Assembly (NCBI GenBank): GCA_964006375.1
Contig: OZ023267.1
Span: forward strand, 17,496,971-17,560,970
Direction of reading: 5' to 3'
From: Tillus elongatus
Lineage: Eukaryota > Arthropoda > Insecta > Coleoptera > Cleridae
Length of the DNA stretch: 64,000 bases
Shown here: positions 63,912-64,000 of the stretch, in pieces
How the letters are laid out: every line of letters starts with the position of its first letter
Position numbering within the stretch: the stretch's first letter is position 1
Made by a program: the position numbers and the translations under genes
Notes under the pieces: generated by a model
Seen by the model: only the letters and a program-made list of their open reading frames with translations
The model's database searches: none
What the model was told of the DNA's origin: nothing

Positions 63912-64000
63912 CTAAGCCGACGATATGTTATATCACTGCCTGCAGTCCATTCTGTCTTTGATATAACTTTCACTCCTTATAAACTAATTTTACCATTGCC

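Larger units (their letters stand above)
60036..63926 (-). mobile_element. 3.9-kb DNA transposon with intact two-exon gene
   Basis: The left end ATATCGTCGCCTTAGAAAG (60,036 on) and the right end (inverse ATATCGTCGGCTTAGAATG, ending 63,926) are TIRs of about 40 bp with only a few differences, continuing through ACTCGTATCTCA / CCTCGTATCTCA. Outside CGTCG...CGACG both sides read ATAT, so a 4-bp or TA target duplication is possible but ambiguous. The element holds one antisense gene and two subterminal regions with repeated ATACGWGGTTT motifs. The superfamily cannot be fixed by eye. Confidence 0.75.

Noticed and set aside
60036..63926. Host gene rather than transposon
   Set aside because: Near-identical inverted ends and subterminal motif arrays favour a transposon; still, a domesticated origin cannot be excluded without genome-wide copies.

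Overview
This window looks like repeat-rich, AT-rich nuclear DNA of an invertebrate animal, most likely an arthropod. The evidence is the mobile-element mix: mariner/Tc1, piggyBac and hAT transposases, Jockey/CR1-like and RTE-like LINEs, Penelope-like retroelements (PLEs) with a GIY-YIG domain, a tRNA-derived SINE, and about twenty long (TA)n arrays. The species cannot be named from the sequence. No host gene is recognisable. Almost all protein-coding signal is broken transposon sequence; the only long intact gene lies inside a DNA transposon at the right end.

Layout. 0-4.7 kb: copies of an abundant non-autonomous repeat with a (TA)n core (here the TA-core family), a short mariner-like element inserted into one of them, an RTE-like reverse-transcriptase scrap, a mariner scrap and a hammerhead-like motif. 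4.8-7.5 kb: first copy of a Tc1/mariner family with terminal inverted repeats (TIRs) of about 0.57 kb. 7.5-13.8 kb: mostly unassigned, with a hammerhead-bearing repeat, two SINEs and a foldback element. 13.8-17.6 kb: an antisense LINE beside a piggyBac remnant. 18-35.6 kb: many TA-core copies, three more copies of the long-TIR Tc1/mariner family, a GC-rich duplicated repeat and a SINE. 36.6-40.1 kb: a second LINE lying inside a Tc1 transposase gene. 41-47.9 kb: a foldback element, a hAT remnant, two PLE remnants with inverted ends and two mariner-like fragments. 48.8-53 kb: a 1.85-kb mariner-like element inserted into the (TA)n core of a TA-core copy, followed by the best hammerhead-like motif. 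54-55.9 kb: a weak candidate solo LTR. 56-58.9 kb: a deleted third LINE, a SINE and repeat scraps. 60.0-63.9 kb: a complete-looking 3.9-kb DNA transposon.

The right-hand element is the most interesting object. It has TIRs of about 40 bp, roughly a dozen copies of a short motif (consensus near ATACGWGGTTTTC) clustered in both subterminal regions, and one uninterrupted two-exon gene. Removing a 138-bp GT-AG intron gives an 803-residue protein with a basic patch, cysteine clusters and candidate DDE-type acidic residues. I know it only as an uncharacterised transposase-like family.

The second theme is self-cleaving-RNA-like motifs. At least five different repeat sequences share a CUGAnGA / stem / GAAA arrangement in PLE-type ends, each with one extra unpaired base before stem II. 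The third theme is nesting: mariner-type elements repeatedly sit at TA sites in (TA)n arrays or in TATATA sites of the TA-core repeats, so the order of several insertions can be read directly.
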